Part shown: one piece after another, positions 16,695 through 25,245 of the stretch
How positions within the stretch are numbered: position 1 is the stretch's first letter
How the letters are laid out: every line of letters begins with the position of its first letter
Translations under genes and position numbers: made by a program
Notes under the pieces: generated by a model
The model's input: the letters and a program-made list of their open reading frames with translations, nothing else
Database searches by the model: none
Told to the model about the DNA's origin: nothing
Assembly (NCBI GenBank): GCA_016716765.1
Contig: JADJVA010000005.1
Coordinates: 62,001-126,000 of the forward strand
Length of the DNA: 64,000 bases
Direction: 5' to 3'
Source: Bdellovibrionales bacterium
Lineage (GTDB): Bacteria > Bdellovibrionota > Bdellovibrionia > Bdellovibrionales > UBA1609

Positions 16695-17733
16695 ATGAGC
16701 AGGTTGCAGCACTTGGTTGGCGTCGGAAACAATGGACCTCTGGGAAGAAAATTAATTATTCTGTCAATTTTGACAACAGTTTTGTCCACCCACGCTTTTG
16801 CAAATTGGTTCGGTGGGCCCTACATTGAACCTGGATTTGCGGGGTATTGTGTTCATAGACCGAACATAGGAGGAATCGTTGGCTATAAGGGAGGCTTTCA
16901 AAAAGTACTGAAGGGAGAGAAATATGGATTTACCCCTAAGAATATTGATTGTGTTGTTGTCAACGTTCAAAATAAGAACTTTACAGAGACTTTTGAGGTC
17001 GTGACTGATGACGAATCCGTCATGCATATTCGAATTCATCTGGCTTTGAAAATCAAGGATGATGAACAATCCATTAAGACAGTCGTTGAAAAGTATGGAG
17101 CCGGTCACTTTGACAGTGAAGATCCTGAAAAAAAATCTTGATTTGGGCCCCAATCCTCCTTGGTATCAGAATAATGTGAAAGAGCCGTTTCGAACGGCCG
17201 TCAGGAAAGCCATCGAAAGTATTCCGTCAGCGGAACTTGTTAAATCTCGCTTAAGATTAGAGAACGAAATTCGACAGGCCACGACGAGCTTGCTTGCCGA
17301 AACACCGATTCAGGTGATTTCGCTCGTCGCGGGAAATGTTGAGTTTCCAGAATCTGTAAAAAGGACAATTGAAGAAAAAATGAAGCGTCCACATATATTG
17401 GAAACTGCCATGGCTGATGTTGAGATTGCGAAACAAACAGCACTCTCCGCGAAAGAAAAAGCAGCCGGCGAAGCTGAAGCAATTCGACAAAGGGCTCAAG
17501 GAGAGGCAGATGCCATGAAAAGCATCAAATCCCAGTTGACTGTTGAATATATCGCCTATCTTCAAGCAGAAGCTCAGAAGATTGCTGCAAGCCAGCCAGG
17601 TGGTAAGGTGTTCTTTTTTCAAGCCCCCACTGCAGAAGTTGCCAATGCCGGAGGAGCTCCAAGCATCGTCTATGATCTATCAAATGACGTGAATGCAGAA
17701 AATAAAGAAGTGCCTTTGGATAAGAAGCCGTAA
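16695..17733 (+). CDS. SPFH/prohibitin-family protein with +1 frameshift in A8
   Basis: Two frames join to a 345-residue SPFH protein. The first (to the stop at 17139) has a hydrophobic N-terminus (LIILSILTTVLSTHAFA) and GGIVGYKGGFQKVLKGEKYGF; the second has WYQNNVKEPFRTAVRKAIE, a coiled coil of Ala/Glu (IAKQTALSAKEKAAGEAEAIRQRAQGEA) and a C-terminal tail. The join needs one base fewer in the eight As at 17128-17135. SPFH proteins oligomerise on membranes as scaffolds. GGAG five bases before the ATG supports the start. Either an assembly insertion or inactivation; transcriptional slippage on A8 is also possible. Confidence 0.8.
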
Positions 17734-17823
17734 TCACTCATTCAGATTTGTTGTATTGTATTCTATTGTTATGGCCCCCGACGAAATGGTTCAATGACCT
17801 CCTCGACACGTTGGGGGTCAAAT

Positions 17824-19215
17824 TTACTCGACTAGATAGGCTTTAAATTTTGCACCTTTGATTTTTGTCGTCCTCAATTTGTTTAAAGCCTTCTCTGTCA
17901 TATCGGGTGTGATCGCAATATAACTGAAGCGATCTTGAATCTGGATTTTTCCGATATTGGAAGCTGATAGGGGATGGGGTTCTGCCGTGAGCGCACCTAG
18001 AATATCTCCAGGCCTGAGCTTGTCAGAGCGGCCTCCAGAAACCTGGAGCGTCTTCATCAGAGTTTTTTCAAATTCAGGTCCAAGAGCCAAGTTATTTGTT
18101 GGTTCAAGTGCTCTTCGAATCATGGACACACCGGTAGCTTTTTCAATTTCTAGGACCTTTTCAGTTTCATAGGCTGTCGAAATAGAGACAGCAACGCCTT
18201 TGCGTCCCGCTCGCCCAGTCCGACCAATCCGGTGAACATAGGTCTCAGGGCTGGATGGCAAATCCAGGTTGATCACCAGTTCCAGTGAATCGATGTCGAG
18301 TCCTCTGGCTGCGACATCCGTGGCGACCAGGATCCGCACACTGCCATTTCGAAATAGTGACATCGCGCGATCTCTTTCCTTCTGCTCCAAATTTCCATGC
18401 AGAACCTCTGTTCTGACCTTGGACTTCTCGAGAATTTTTCCAATCTCATCTACCGTCGATTTAGTGCGACAAAAAATCAAGGTGCACATGGAGGGATGAT
18501 TTTTTAAGATTTTAATTAATGTTTCGATCTTTTGTGGGTTTTCAGATTCGTAAACATATTGCTCAATCATGGGAGCGGTCTGCGGCTCGTCGGAAATTGT
18601 TATTCTTTCAGCAGCATGTTGGTATTTTTGACTTAAACTTTCCAAACCTTCTGGAAATGTCGCTGAAAAGAAGAGAGTCTGTCGGCGTTTCGGCAATTCT
18701 CTCAGGATTGCATTCATTTCGTCCGCAAATCCTTCTTCGAGCATACGATCCGCCTCATCTAAAACAAAAATCCGCACGTTTCTCAAGTCCAGCTGGCCAC
18801 TTCTGAGATGTTCCAGGGTGCGTCCCGGTGTTCCCACAATGAGTTGGACCCCTCTCTGAAGGGCTTGCGTTTGGGGTGGGTAGGGCTGTCCGCCAACCAA
18901 AGCCAGGGCTTGAAGTCCCTGGAATGACTTTGAAAACCTCTGAAATTCGCGTAGCACTTGGTCGCTCAATTCGCGAGTTGGACAGAGAATTAAAGCCTGA
19001 ACGGCTAATTTAGAAACCTCAATTTTTTGAAGAATGGGAATGATAAAGGCCGCGGTTTTACCGCTGCCGGTCTGAGATTGCGCGATCAAATCTTTGCCTG
19101 CGAGCAAAGCAGGAATGCTCGCCGCTTGGATGGGCGTCATTTCATTAAATCCAATATCCTGAACGGCACGCAAGAGCTTTTGAGAAATGGCAAGAGAACT
19201 AAAATTATTTGTCAT
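17824..19215 (-). CDS. dbpA: ATP-dependent RNA helicase DbpA
   Basis: A 463-residue DEAD-box protein: Q motif MTPIQAASIP, motif I AQSQTGSGKT, motif II VLDEADRM, motif III FSATFP, motif VI HRIGRTGRAGR, then the DbpA RNA-recognition domain (RPGDILGALTAE, GKIQIQDRFSYIAI) that targets helix 92 of 23S rRNA for 50S maturation. Length is standard. The gene is alone, facing away from the IS element. Confidence 0.95.
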   Translation of the reverse strand: MTNNFSSLAISQKLLRAVQDIGFNEMTPIQAASIPALLAGKDLIAQSQTGSGKTAAFIIPILQKIEVSKLAVQALILCPTRELSDQVLREFQRFSKSFQGLQALALVGGQPYPPQTQALQRGVQLIVGTPGRTLEHLRSGQLDLRNVRIFVLDEADRMLEEGFADEMNAILRELPKRRQTLFFSATFPEGLESLSQKYQHAAERITISDEPQTAPMIEQYVYESENPQKIETLIKILKNHPSMCTLIFCRTKSTVDEIGKILEKSKVRTEVLHGNLEQKERDRAMSLFRNGSVRILVATDVAARGLDIDSLELVINLDLPSSPETYVHRIGRTGRAGRKGVAVSISTAYETEKVLEIEKATGVSMIRRALEPTNNLALGPEFEKTLMKTLQVSGGRSDKLRPGDILGALTAEPHPLSASNIGKIQIQDRFSYIAITPDMTEKALNKLRTTKIKGAKFKAYLVE

Positions 19216-19296
19216 CAGGCACCCTAGTTCTCTTTCTCCCTTTTTGGTATCTATTTCGGTCTACAGGCATGGTTCAATGGCTCCGCCCTCAATTAA

Positions 19297-19505
19297 ATGA
19301 TTCTGAGGGAATTTAGGGGACAGGAAATTTAGAGGAAATCGATTCTGATCAAATCGCTGAATACAAGATCAAGAAGCATGAGGACTGGATTGCTACATGC
19401 CTATCATCAAATCATCGGATTAACATGACCTTTGATGAGGTTTGGAGAATTCGAGAAACCTGTATTCAAGGGCTTTCTGCTGTGAGTGCCGCGCCAGCAA
19501 TTTAA
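19297..19505 (+). pseudogene. Possible decayed small gene beside the IS element
   Basis: A frame open from 19317 to a TAA at 19503 encodes a plausible peptide (EEIDSDQIAEYKIKKHEDW, later FDEVWRIRETC) but has no start codon after the preceding stop. An ATG at 19297 in another frame would join it with one single-base change near 19330. It ends 18 bases before the IS left-end hairpin. It may be a remnant of a gene cut by the insertion, or chance. Confidence 0.3.
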
Positions 19506-19523
19506 CAAACCCGTTTCAGAATT

Positions 19524-19553
19524 CTCCATCTAAAATCTTTGATTTAGGTGGAG
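19524..19553 (-). repeat. IS605 end hairpin, tnpA side
   Basis: Arms CTCCATCTAAA (19524-19534) and TTTAGGTGGAG (19543-19553) pair with one T-G wobble and an eight-base loop. This is the expected position for the HUH transposase recognition hairpin downstream of tnpA. Confidence 0.6.
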
Positions 19554-19599
19554 ATGAATGAAACTCGACTTTCCTCCATGGATGGAGGAGGTCTTGAAA

Positions 19600-20033
19600 T
19601 CAGGATGATTTTTCATTTCCCTGATTTTCTACATATTTTTTTATGACCTCAAGTGTCGCTCCGCCCGTCGAAATGAGACAATAGGCTCGAGTCCAGAAAA
19701 CAGGTTTCCAATAATATTTCTTCAGGTGTGCTGGAAACTTCTTCCTAATAAGTCTGCTCGTTACGGTTTTTAGGTTGTTGATGAGCTTTGAAAGATTCAT
19801 CGCCGGGTGTGCTTCAAAGAGAAGATGAACGTGGTCTTCTTTGCCGCTAAACTCGAGGAGTCTGCAGTCCCATTCACAAAGAAGTCTGCCAAACTCTTGC
19901 TTTAGAAAATCTAATTGCTCTGGATTGAGACATCTTTTTCGATATTTGGTTACTAACACTAAGTGATAGTTGAGACTGTAAACGGCGTGAAAATGTCCAC
20001 GTAATTTCGTTTTTCTTTGATTTGACTTTTCAT
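19600..20033 (-). CDS. tnpA: IS200-type HUH transposase TnpA, probable frameshift near N-terminus
   Basis: The single-strand transposase of the element. It has the HUH motif HVHLLF and the catalytic tyrosine in IKKYVENQ near the C-terminus. The open frame starts with a GTG at 19959, but matching sequence continues upstream without a start (RGHFHAVYSLNYHL, then a stop). An ATG at 20033 in the next frame gives MKSQIKEKR and would join this with one extra A near 20005. As written, the protein would lack the first conserved strand, so it may be inactive or the base may be missing from the assembly. Confidence 0.8.
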
Positions 20034-20060
20034 AACACTAACAATAGAACAGACAAGGAA

Positions 20061-21299
20061 ATGAATCCACTCACGAGACGCTACAAATTCGAAATTTTTC
20101 CCTCACCGGTGCAGAAACGGCATCTAGGGAAGATATTTGGCTCGGTTCGCTTTGTGTACAACCAATTTCTAAAGATAAACGAGGAGCTGTACGCGGATGG
20201 GATACAGAAACTCTCTCGCACAGAGATGCAAGAACATCTCCTCATCTGGAAAGAAGCCATTGACTGGCTGAGTGACGTGCCAAGTCAATCCTTGCAAGTT
20301 GCAACTCACGATCTCGATGTCGCCTATCAGAATCTGTTTGCAGGACGCGGTAAAAAGCCAAGACTCAAAAAGAAGTTGGCTGCGCAAAGTTTTTCACTCC
20401 CACAACCAAAAATCAAATCAGTGTCGGGACAAACTTGCGTATTTATTCCAAAATACAAGACTTGGATACCGATGAAAATGCATAGAGAATTTCCAGACGG
20501 TGCAAAGTTCGGTGCCGCCACCATCTCTAAAACTGCAAGTGGACGATACTTCGTCAGCATCGTCACAAAATTCAATACGAAGGAGAAAATTCTTTCAACC
20601 CATGATGGGATCGTTGGTGTGGATCTGAACATCAAGCAGATTGTTCTGAGTGATGGCGAGAAGATCCAGGTTCCAAAGACATTGGAAACGCTCGAGAGCA
20701 GAAAGCGCAGGCTTCAAAAGAAGATGCAGCGCCAACGAGATATGCAGAAATCAGAAAAGCGCGAAGATCGCTCCAATAACTACGAAAAAACAAGATTACA
20801 GCTTGCAAAGTTGCACGAAAAAATAAAGTTCCAAAGGGAGGACTATCTTCACAAATTGGCTCTCAATATCTACCGCAAGAACCAAGTGGTGGCGATGGAG
20901 ACACTCAATGTGAAGGGCATGATGAAAAACCGAAGACTGGCAAAGTCAATTGCGTTTCAGTCATGGGGAAGACTTGTTGAGATAATGAAGGTGTATGCTG
21001 TCCAATACGACAAACATTTGCATTTTATATCGACTTGGTTTCCAAGTTCTAAGATGTGCCATCAGTGCGGGTTCGTGAACAGCGAACTCACACTTTCCGA
21101 TCGGGAATGGACATGTGAATCATGTCATATTCATCACGATAGGGACGTCAATGCTGCAATAAATATTCAAAACGAGGGTGGGTCCTACCCCGTTCATAAG
21201 CCTGTGGAGAGGAAAGGCTCTGTTGTACGGCCGAAAGGGCGCACAACAACCATGGCCTCGGCGAAGCAGGAATCATCAAGATTTGAGGTGGCATCGTGA
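20061..21299 (+). CDS. tnpB: TnpB, IS605-type RNA-guided nuclease
   Basis: A 412-residue TnpB from the ATG at 20061. It has the split RuvC nuclease: Asp in GVDLNIKQIVLSDG, Glu in VVAMETLNVKGMM and Asp in HHDRDVNAAINIQ, with the zinc finger CHQCG...CESC between the last two. TnpB is the Cas12 ancestor: it uses a guide RNA copied from the element's right end to cut donor sites and keep the element. All catalytic residues are present and the frame is intact. The 3' end and the hairpin beyond it are the usual place for the guide RNA scaffold. Confidence 0.92.
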   Translation: MNPLTRRYKFEIFPSPVQKRHLGKIFGSVRFVYNQFLKINEELYADGIQKLSRTEMQEHLLIWKEAIDWLSDVPSQSLQVATHDLDVAYQNLFAGRGKKPRLKKKLAAQSFSLPQPKIKSVSGQTCVFIPKYKTWIPMKMHREFPDGAKFGAATISKTASGRYFVSIVTKFNTKEKILSTHDGIVGVDLNIKQIVLSDGEKIQVPKTLETLESRKRRLQKKMQRQRDMQKSEKREDRSNNYEKTRLQLAKLHEKIKFQREDYLHKLALNIYRKNQVVAMETLNVKGMMKNRRLAKSIAFQSWGRLVEIMKVYAVQYDKHLHFISTWFPSSKMCHQCGFVNSELTLSDREWTCESCHIHHDRDVNAAINIQNEGGSYPVHKPVERKGSVVRPKGRTTTMASAKQESSRFEVAS

Positions 21300-21317
21300 G
21301 ACGCCATCCGCTTGATG

Positions 21318-21352
21318 CTCCCACTTATTCCCGACAAGGGAAAAGTGGTGAG
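21318..21352 (+). repeat. IS605 end hairpin, tnpB side; likely guide-RNA scaffold end
   Basis: CTCCCACTTATTCCC (21318-21332) and GGGAAAAGTGGTGAG (21338-21352) fold with a five-base loop and one or two bulges. It is 18 bases after the tnpB stop, where the transposase hairpin and the 3' part of the omega RNA normally lie. Confidence 0.55.
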
Positions 21353-21501
21353 AGGTTCACTGAGCCTTCCAAATTTGCAATCTTTGATTCAGATAAATAG
21401 GCATCGCGGAAATTCAAAATGAATTGACTGCGAAGCCATGGGTGAGATCATCAAAATAACCTCTGAGACATTCCTCTGAAGAATGCAACTAATTGGAGAG
21501 T

Positions 21502-22104
21502 TTACTGTACGCCCATATCGGCGAATTCGGCAGTGGTCATTTTAGACATATCGGGCGAATCGATAGGAATCCCCATGGACTTACCTGGTCGTGCCCAAAG
21601 ATCTTGATTTGCTTTTACTGTCCGCTCTCCGTCTTTAGAGTGGTCTCCGACCCCTCGCACATTGACCACGCCTTCGCAAACACAAACGTAGGTGCCTTTT
21701 TCTTCACTGGCCTCGACCAAAAATTTTGTCCCGCGTACGCCTACTACAGCAGACTTGGTTTTTATCTGAATATTTTCTGCCTTTTTGTCCTTCACAAAAT
21801 AGGCAAATACTTGCCCGATGGCGATATCAATTTGACTCGCATTTTTTGTACCTAAGGCAATCAAGTTCACCTTTGTATTTTTCTTTAACCGAAGGCGATG
21901 CCCTTCGGGATATGTGAGATCGACAAATGACTCATCAGTGCTGCCGACCTCGATCAATCCTCCAAGAGGTAAGAATTCACCTGCTTTGACTTCCTTTTGA
22001 TTGTAGCGAACTTGGCCAGATTTCTTAACGACCGTCAAACCTTCACCAGCGAAAGCAAATGAACATAAAAAAAGGGCCACAACTGCAAAACCGATTTTAT
22101 CCAT
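21502..22104 (-). CDS. Exported FecR-domain protein
   Basis: A 200-residue protein with a signal peptide (VVALFLCSFAFA, cut before GEGLTV) and a FecR-like beta domain: GQVRYNQKEVKAGEFLPLGGLIEVG, SFVDLTYPEGHRLRLKKNTKV, IAIGQVFAYF and VGVRGTKFLVEA. Standalone periplasmic FecR domains are common in Bdellovibrionota and their role is unclear; this one lacks the usual N-terminal anti-sigma part, so iron signalling should not be assumed. No TonB receptor or sigma factor gene is nearby. Confidence 0.8.
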   Translation of the reverse strand: MDKIGFAVVALFLCSFAFAGEGLTVVKKSGQVRYNQKEVKAGEFLPLGGLIEVGSTDESFVDLTYPEGHRLRLKKNTKVNLIALGTKNASQIDIAIGQVFAYFVKDKKAENIQIKTKSAVVGVRGTKFLVEASEEKGTYVCVCEGVVNVRGVGDHSKDGERTVKANQDLWARPGKSMGIPIDSPDMSKMTTAEFADMGVQ

Positions 22105-22226
22105 AAATCCCCCTGTTAAAGACTCAAAGTATGGAGGCAGAATGTCAAGCGAAGCGAAAGCAAATCTGCGAGGACGATAAGAAGATTAAAGGTGCTTGGC
22201 CTTAAGATTGCATATGGGGTCGTGAT

Positions 22227-23522
22227 ATGACTGGGGTATTACGATTGATTCATGTTGGACTTCCGTTGGCCTTAGGCTCCTTCTTGATTTCTGGTTCATT
22301 TGCATATGCTTCCGTTCTCACTGAACTTAATCTTCTTTTGGAGCCTGGTCAGTCAGGACCGACCTGCGCCCGGGCTTTACTTGAAGACTCGAAAGGCCGG
22401 GGAGGGTCAAGTGAAGATCAAGGGGGCCCTGGGGAGAGACGTCGATCTGATCATTTAGAGCGGAACGCAGCCGATATTATCCGTGGAATCAAATCGATTC
22501 TAAATTCCAGCCTACGATATGAGGATATTTTTACGGTACCTGTAGAGCCGGTTGCCTGGTTGAGATTAAGGGAAAAGGAGGCGCGACCCGCTACCGATCA
22601 GGATCTAGATGGATTGTTGAAAATTGCGCTCAAGGATCCTAAATTGTTTGCAGCCCTTAAGGAGAGCACTCCTGGTACAGCCGATATGCACTCCTTGATC
22701 CACGTCATGCACCAACTTCTGGCTGAAAAACCAGATGAATTTGGACTCGTGGTAGCAGCTATTTATAATAAAAGTCCGCCAAAGTTTGCCGCGCTCCTTA
22801 AAATATTGAGTCTTGAGGGAGAGGGTGATTTTGCGATTCGCATCTATCTTCATGAACTCGGTTTTAGCTACGGATTCAGACAGGAGCGACCCATATTCTT
22901 CCAATCTAGGCAGGAGGGATTGAAACAGTTTGGAAAGCTCGATGGTGAGTATTGGGACATAGGCAGCGGTATTGGAATGGCCGACAGATTATTTGTCGAT
23001 CTTCTCCCTGAGAATCATTATGTCTTCTTTGATATTTCACCTCTCATTGTAGGATATCTGAACGGAGTGATTGCAAGATATGGTTTTAATGCCGAAGCGA
23101 TTCAGGCCGATGCTCGATCGTTGCCACAGTCTGGTGATCGAGTGGTGTCCGTGGTGCGCATGAAAAATGTTTGGGGTTATGTTCGAGGTGCCGATAAGTA
23201 TTTGATTCAAGCAGCTGGCTTGATTCAGGCTGGAGGACGATTGATCTTGCAGGACGCGAAGATGTTTCCGCGCAATCTTCTGCGCCTCCTGACTGTCAGC
23301 AGGGAACCAACTCTAACTCTTCTTCAACAGGGATGGACACTCACTTATGACATGGATGAAAAGGACGGTCGGGGAATGTACACAATTGTGCTGACAAAGG
23401 CAGTTGAGGGTGTCGCGAGACGTATTTCAGAGGACGCGTCTTTGAAGCTGTGGGACGAAATGCTTGCAAAAGTGCCCAGTGCTATCGCCGAAAAATTGCC
23501 GGCGCCGGCTCGAAAAAAGTGA
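22227..23522 (+). CDS. Methyltransferase-like protein with export signal
   Basis: A 431-residue protein. Residues 1-30 form a signal sequence (GLPLALGSFLISGSFAYAS). The second half has a Rossmann SAM-binding core: YWDIGSGIGMADRLF (motif I, DxGxGxG), FFDISPLIVGYL (motif II acidic residue), AIQADARSLP (motif III) and AGGRLILQDA. The first 200 residues are unrecognised. A SAM-dependent enzyme outside the cytoplasm would be unusual because SAM is cytosolic; the hydrophobic N-terminus could instead be a membrane anchor. Single gene. Confidence 0.65.
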   Translation: MTGVLRLIHVGLPLALGSFLISGSFAYASVLTELNLLLEPGQSGPTCARALLEDSKGRGGSSEDQGGPGERRRSDHLERNAADIIRGIKSILNSSLRYEDIFTVPVEPVAWLRLREKEARPATDQDLDGLLKIALKDPKLFAALKESTPGTADMHSLIHVMHQLLAEKPDEFGLVVAAIYNKSPPKFAALLKILSLEGEGDFAIRIYLHELGFSYGFRQERPIFFQSRQEGLKQFGKLDGEYWDIGSGIGMADRLFVDLLPENHYVFFDISPLIVGYLNGVIARYGFNAEAIQADARSLPQSGDRVVSVVRMKNVWGYVRGADKYLIQAAGLIQAGGRLILQDAKMFPRNLLRLLTVSREPTLTLLQQGWTLTYDMDEKDGRGMYTIVLTKAVEGVARRISEDASLKLWDEMLAKVPSAIAEKLPAPARKK

Positions 23523-23653
23523 CCGTGATGGATGTAAACTGGCCCATGAGGATGTTGGCTAAGCTTTTGAAAATCAGATATTCACTCTTAATCACACCTA
23601 CAACATGCTCAGAGCTAAGATCAATCGCCTCATTCATCTCAATAAAAATTACC

Positions 23654-24685
23654 TTAGATTTCTACTTTATTCGGAACCAGAAATTGATCTGAGACCCCTT
23701 CTGGCAGCTGCTTTACCTCAAGACGCTCGATGAGCTTTCGAAGGCCGAGGGGATTGTCTCTCCACATTACGACAGAATCAAAGTAATAGTGAATAATCAC
23801 AAAACCTATCATCAAATCATAGGGGTTAAATCGCCCACTTGGTACAAGCTGGAAGCAAACATAAACAAACAAGCAACTCAAGATCACCAGAGGAGCAAAA
23901 AAGAGTGGAAATCTCAACATCCACTTTCCAAAATCATACGGAGCTTCTGTTCTGCTCATTTTGGTCATAAAAATAAGGCCAAGATAGCAAATACTATGAT
24001 GGGCATTAAGAAGGTAGAAATTCGAAAATTTCGGAAGTGATTGGTAGAAGGGCCAGGGAATCAGCACCACTATCGAAATAATATAAAATAAAAGGAAGGG
24101 AAGAGAGCAGGTCTTTTTGCGTAACAAAAAAAATATACGAAGACCGACAATAATAATCACCCCTAAACTCAAAACATCGGCAAAAGTTTGTACCATCCTT
24201 TCTTTACCCCAAAAATCAACAATTGAACGAGAAAAAATCAACACCAGAAAAATGACCTTCTCGACATTTGTATTGAGAATTTGAAGGTTTGAGTCCGAAG
24301 GTCTTTCCATTTTTCTGCCATAAATCTGGAGAATTTCGTGATTTTGCATAGATAAATGATAATTGGCAGCCAAAATGGATAGATTAAATATCCATGTCCA
24401 CTGCCAACTATTACGATCTTGGAGAAAAAAAATTGGAAGTGTAAATAGCAGAAATAGTAGGATTGGAACAACGAGGTAAACCAAGATTTTAGAGGGGTTT
24501 CCCTTCCCTTCTTCCACCACGCCCCTCATTAGTAAAAAAGATGCGAAAAAATGTGGGAATCTAACAAGCGGACCATAGACAACGAGGGCAAACGAAGCTC
24601 CAGCTATAAGGGTGGGAAGTTCATATTTTAGCAAAAGAAAATTCAATGGAATAAGCCAAAAGCTAGAAAAAAAAAAGCAAGTCAT
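23654..24685 (-). CDS. Polytopic membrane protein of unknown function
   Basis: A 343-residue protein with about nine hydrophobic segments. Two conserved-looking histidine clusters stand out: LNAHHSICYLGLIF and VIIHYYFDSVVMWRDNP, the latter followed by a soluble C-terminus. Histidines in membrane helices suggest metal or haem binding or a membrane-bound oxygenase or transferase, but I cannot name a family. The coding region is AT-rich compared with neighbours. Confidence 0.6.
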   Translation of the reverse strand: MTCFFFSSFWLIPLNFLLLKYELPTLIAGASFALVVYGPLVRFPHFFASFLLMRGVVEEGKGNPSKILVYLVVPILLFLLFTLPIFFLQDRNSWQWTWIFNLSILAANYHLSMQNHEILQIYGRKMERPSDSNLQILNTNVEKVIFLVLIFSRSIVDFWGKERMVQTFADVLSLGVIIIVGLRIFFLLRKKTCSLPFLLFYIISIVVLIPWPFYQSLPKFSNFYLLNAHHSICYLGLIFMTKMSRTEAPYDFGKWMLRFPLFFAPLVILSCLFVYVCFQLVPSGRFNPYDLMIGFVIIHYYFDSVVMWRDNPLGLRKLIERLEVKQLPEGVSDQFLVPNKVEI

Positions 24686-24847
24686 ACCATGGTGTTAGAA
24701 TCCAAGATCTCATATTCTGAACTCCTTTCCCATCTTGAGAGTCACTTCTAAACTTGCGTTGGGTCGCACCTGATTTCAAGTCTCAGCAGTTGGGCTCATC
24801 AACATCAAGAATAAATAAATCAAGAAGCCCTCATGAACTGAGGCTAG

Positions 24848-25236
24848 CTAGGAGTCGTCGAGGAATCAAGAAAAGACGAGGTCGACTCTGAAGCGCCGGA
24901 GTGCAATGTGCCTCAACCATCAAAAGAGACGGGGATTGATCACAGAATCCAATGGCTTTTTCTGGACTTTAGTGGGGAAAAGAGATCTTGCGTTGAGAAG
25001 GCTTTGAGTGCGATTCTGTGCGATGATTTCATGGAACAGATCATATCTGTGATATTGTTCTTGCTTCAATTAAATTGAAAGTTGCTTCCGAAATTAACTT
25101 GGAATTCACAACGATTGTGCGCTGCAATGTTTTCTCTCAGAAAGGCTCAATTCCGAACAGCTTTCCCAATGAAGTCTTTCCGTTTCGAAAAACATATGTT
25201 CTGCTTTCAAAACAAATCATTGATTCTTATATTTAG
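24848..25236 (+). pseudogene. Frameshifted, start-less gene remnant
   Basis: This fills most of a 560-base gap. One frame is open from 24848 to a TGA at 25076 (EAPECNVPQPSKETGIDHRI, LDFSGEKRSCVEKALSAILC). A second, open from 25027 to a TAG at 25234, continues it (LASIKLKVASEINLEFTTIV, NSFPNEVFPFRKTYVLL). One missing base between 25027 and 25076 joins them into about 125 residues. A stop at 24845 and no in-frame start upstream imply a second lesion or 5' loss. Family not recognised. It ends ten bases before the next start, so it may once have headed that operon. Confidence 0.45.
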
Positions 25237-25245
25237 GCTAAACAT

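Larger units (their letters stand above)
19524..21352. mobile_element. IS200/IS605-family insertion sequence with divergent tnpA and tnpB
   Basis: Divergent tnpA (minus) and tnpB (plus) with starts about 27 bases apart, bounded by imperfect subterminal hairpins at 19524-19553 and 21318-21352. These elements move as single strands through hairpin recognition by the HUH transposase and have no inverted terminal repeats or target duplications. Exact cleavage sites are not defined; the ends given are the outer edges of the hairpins and the true element may extend some tens of bases beyond. Confidence 0.8.

Noticed and set aside
17128..17135. Programmed ribosomal frameshift in the SPFH gene
   Set aside because: The shift needed is +1 and no known +1 signal (slow codon or stop with a ribosome-site-like stimulator) is present. 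The A8 run is better explained by error or polymerase slippage.
21502..22104. FecR iron-signalling anti-sigma factor
   Set aside because: It has a signal peptide but no cytoplasmic part, and no sigma factor or TonB receptor is near.
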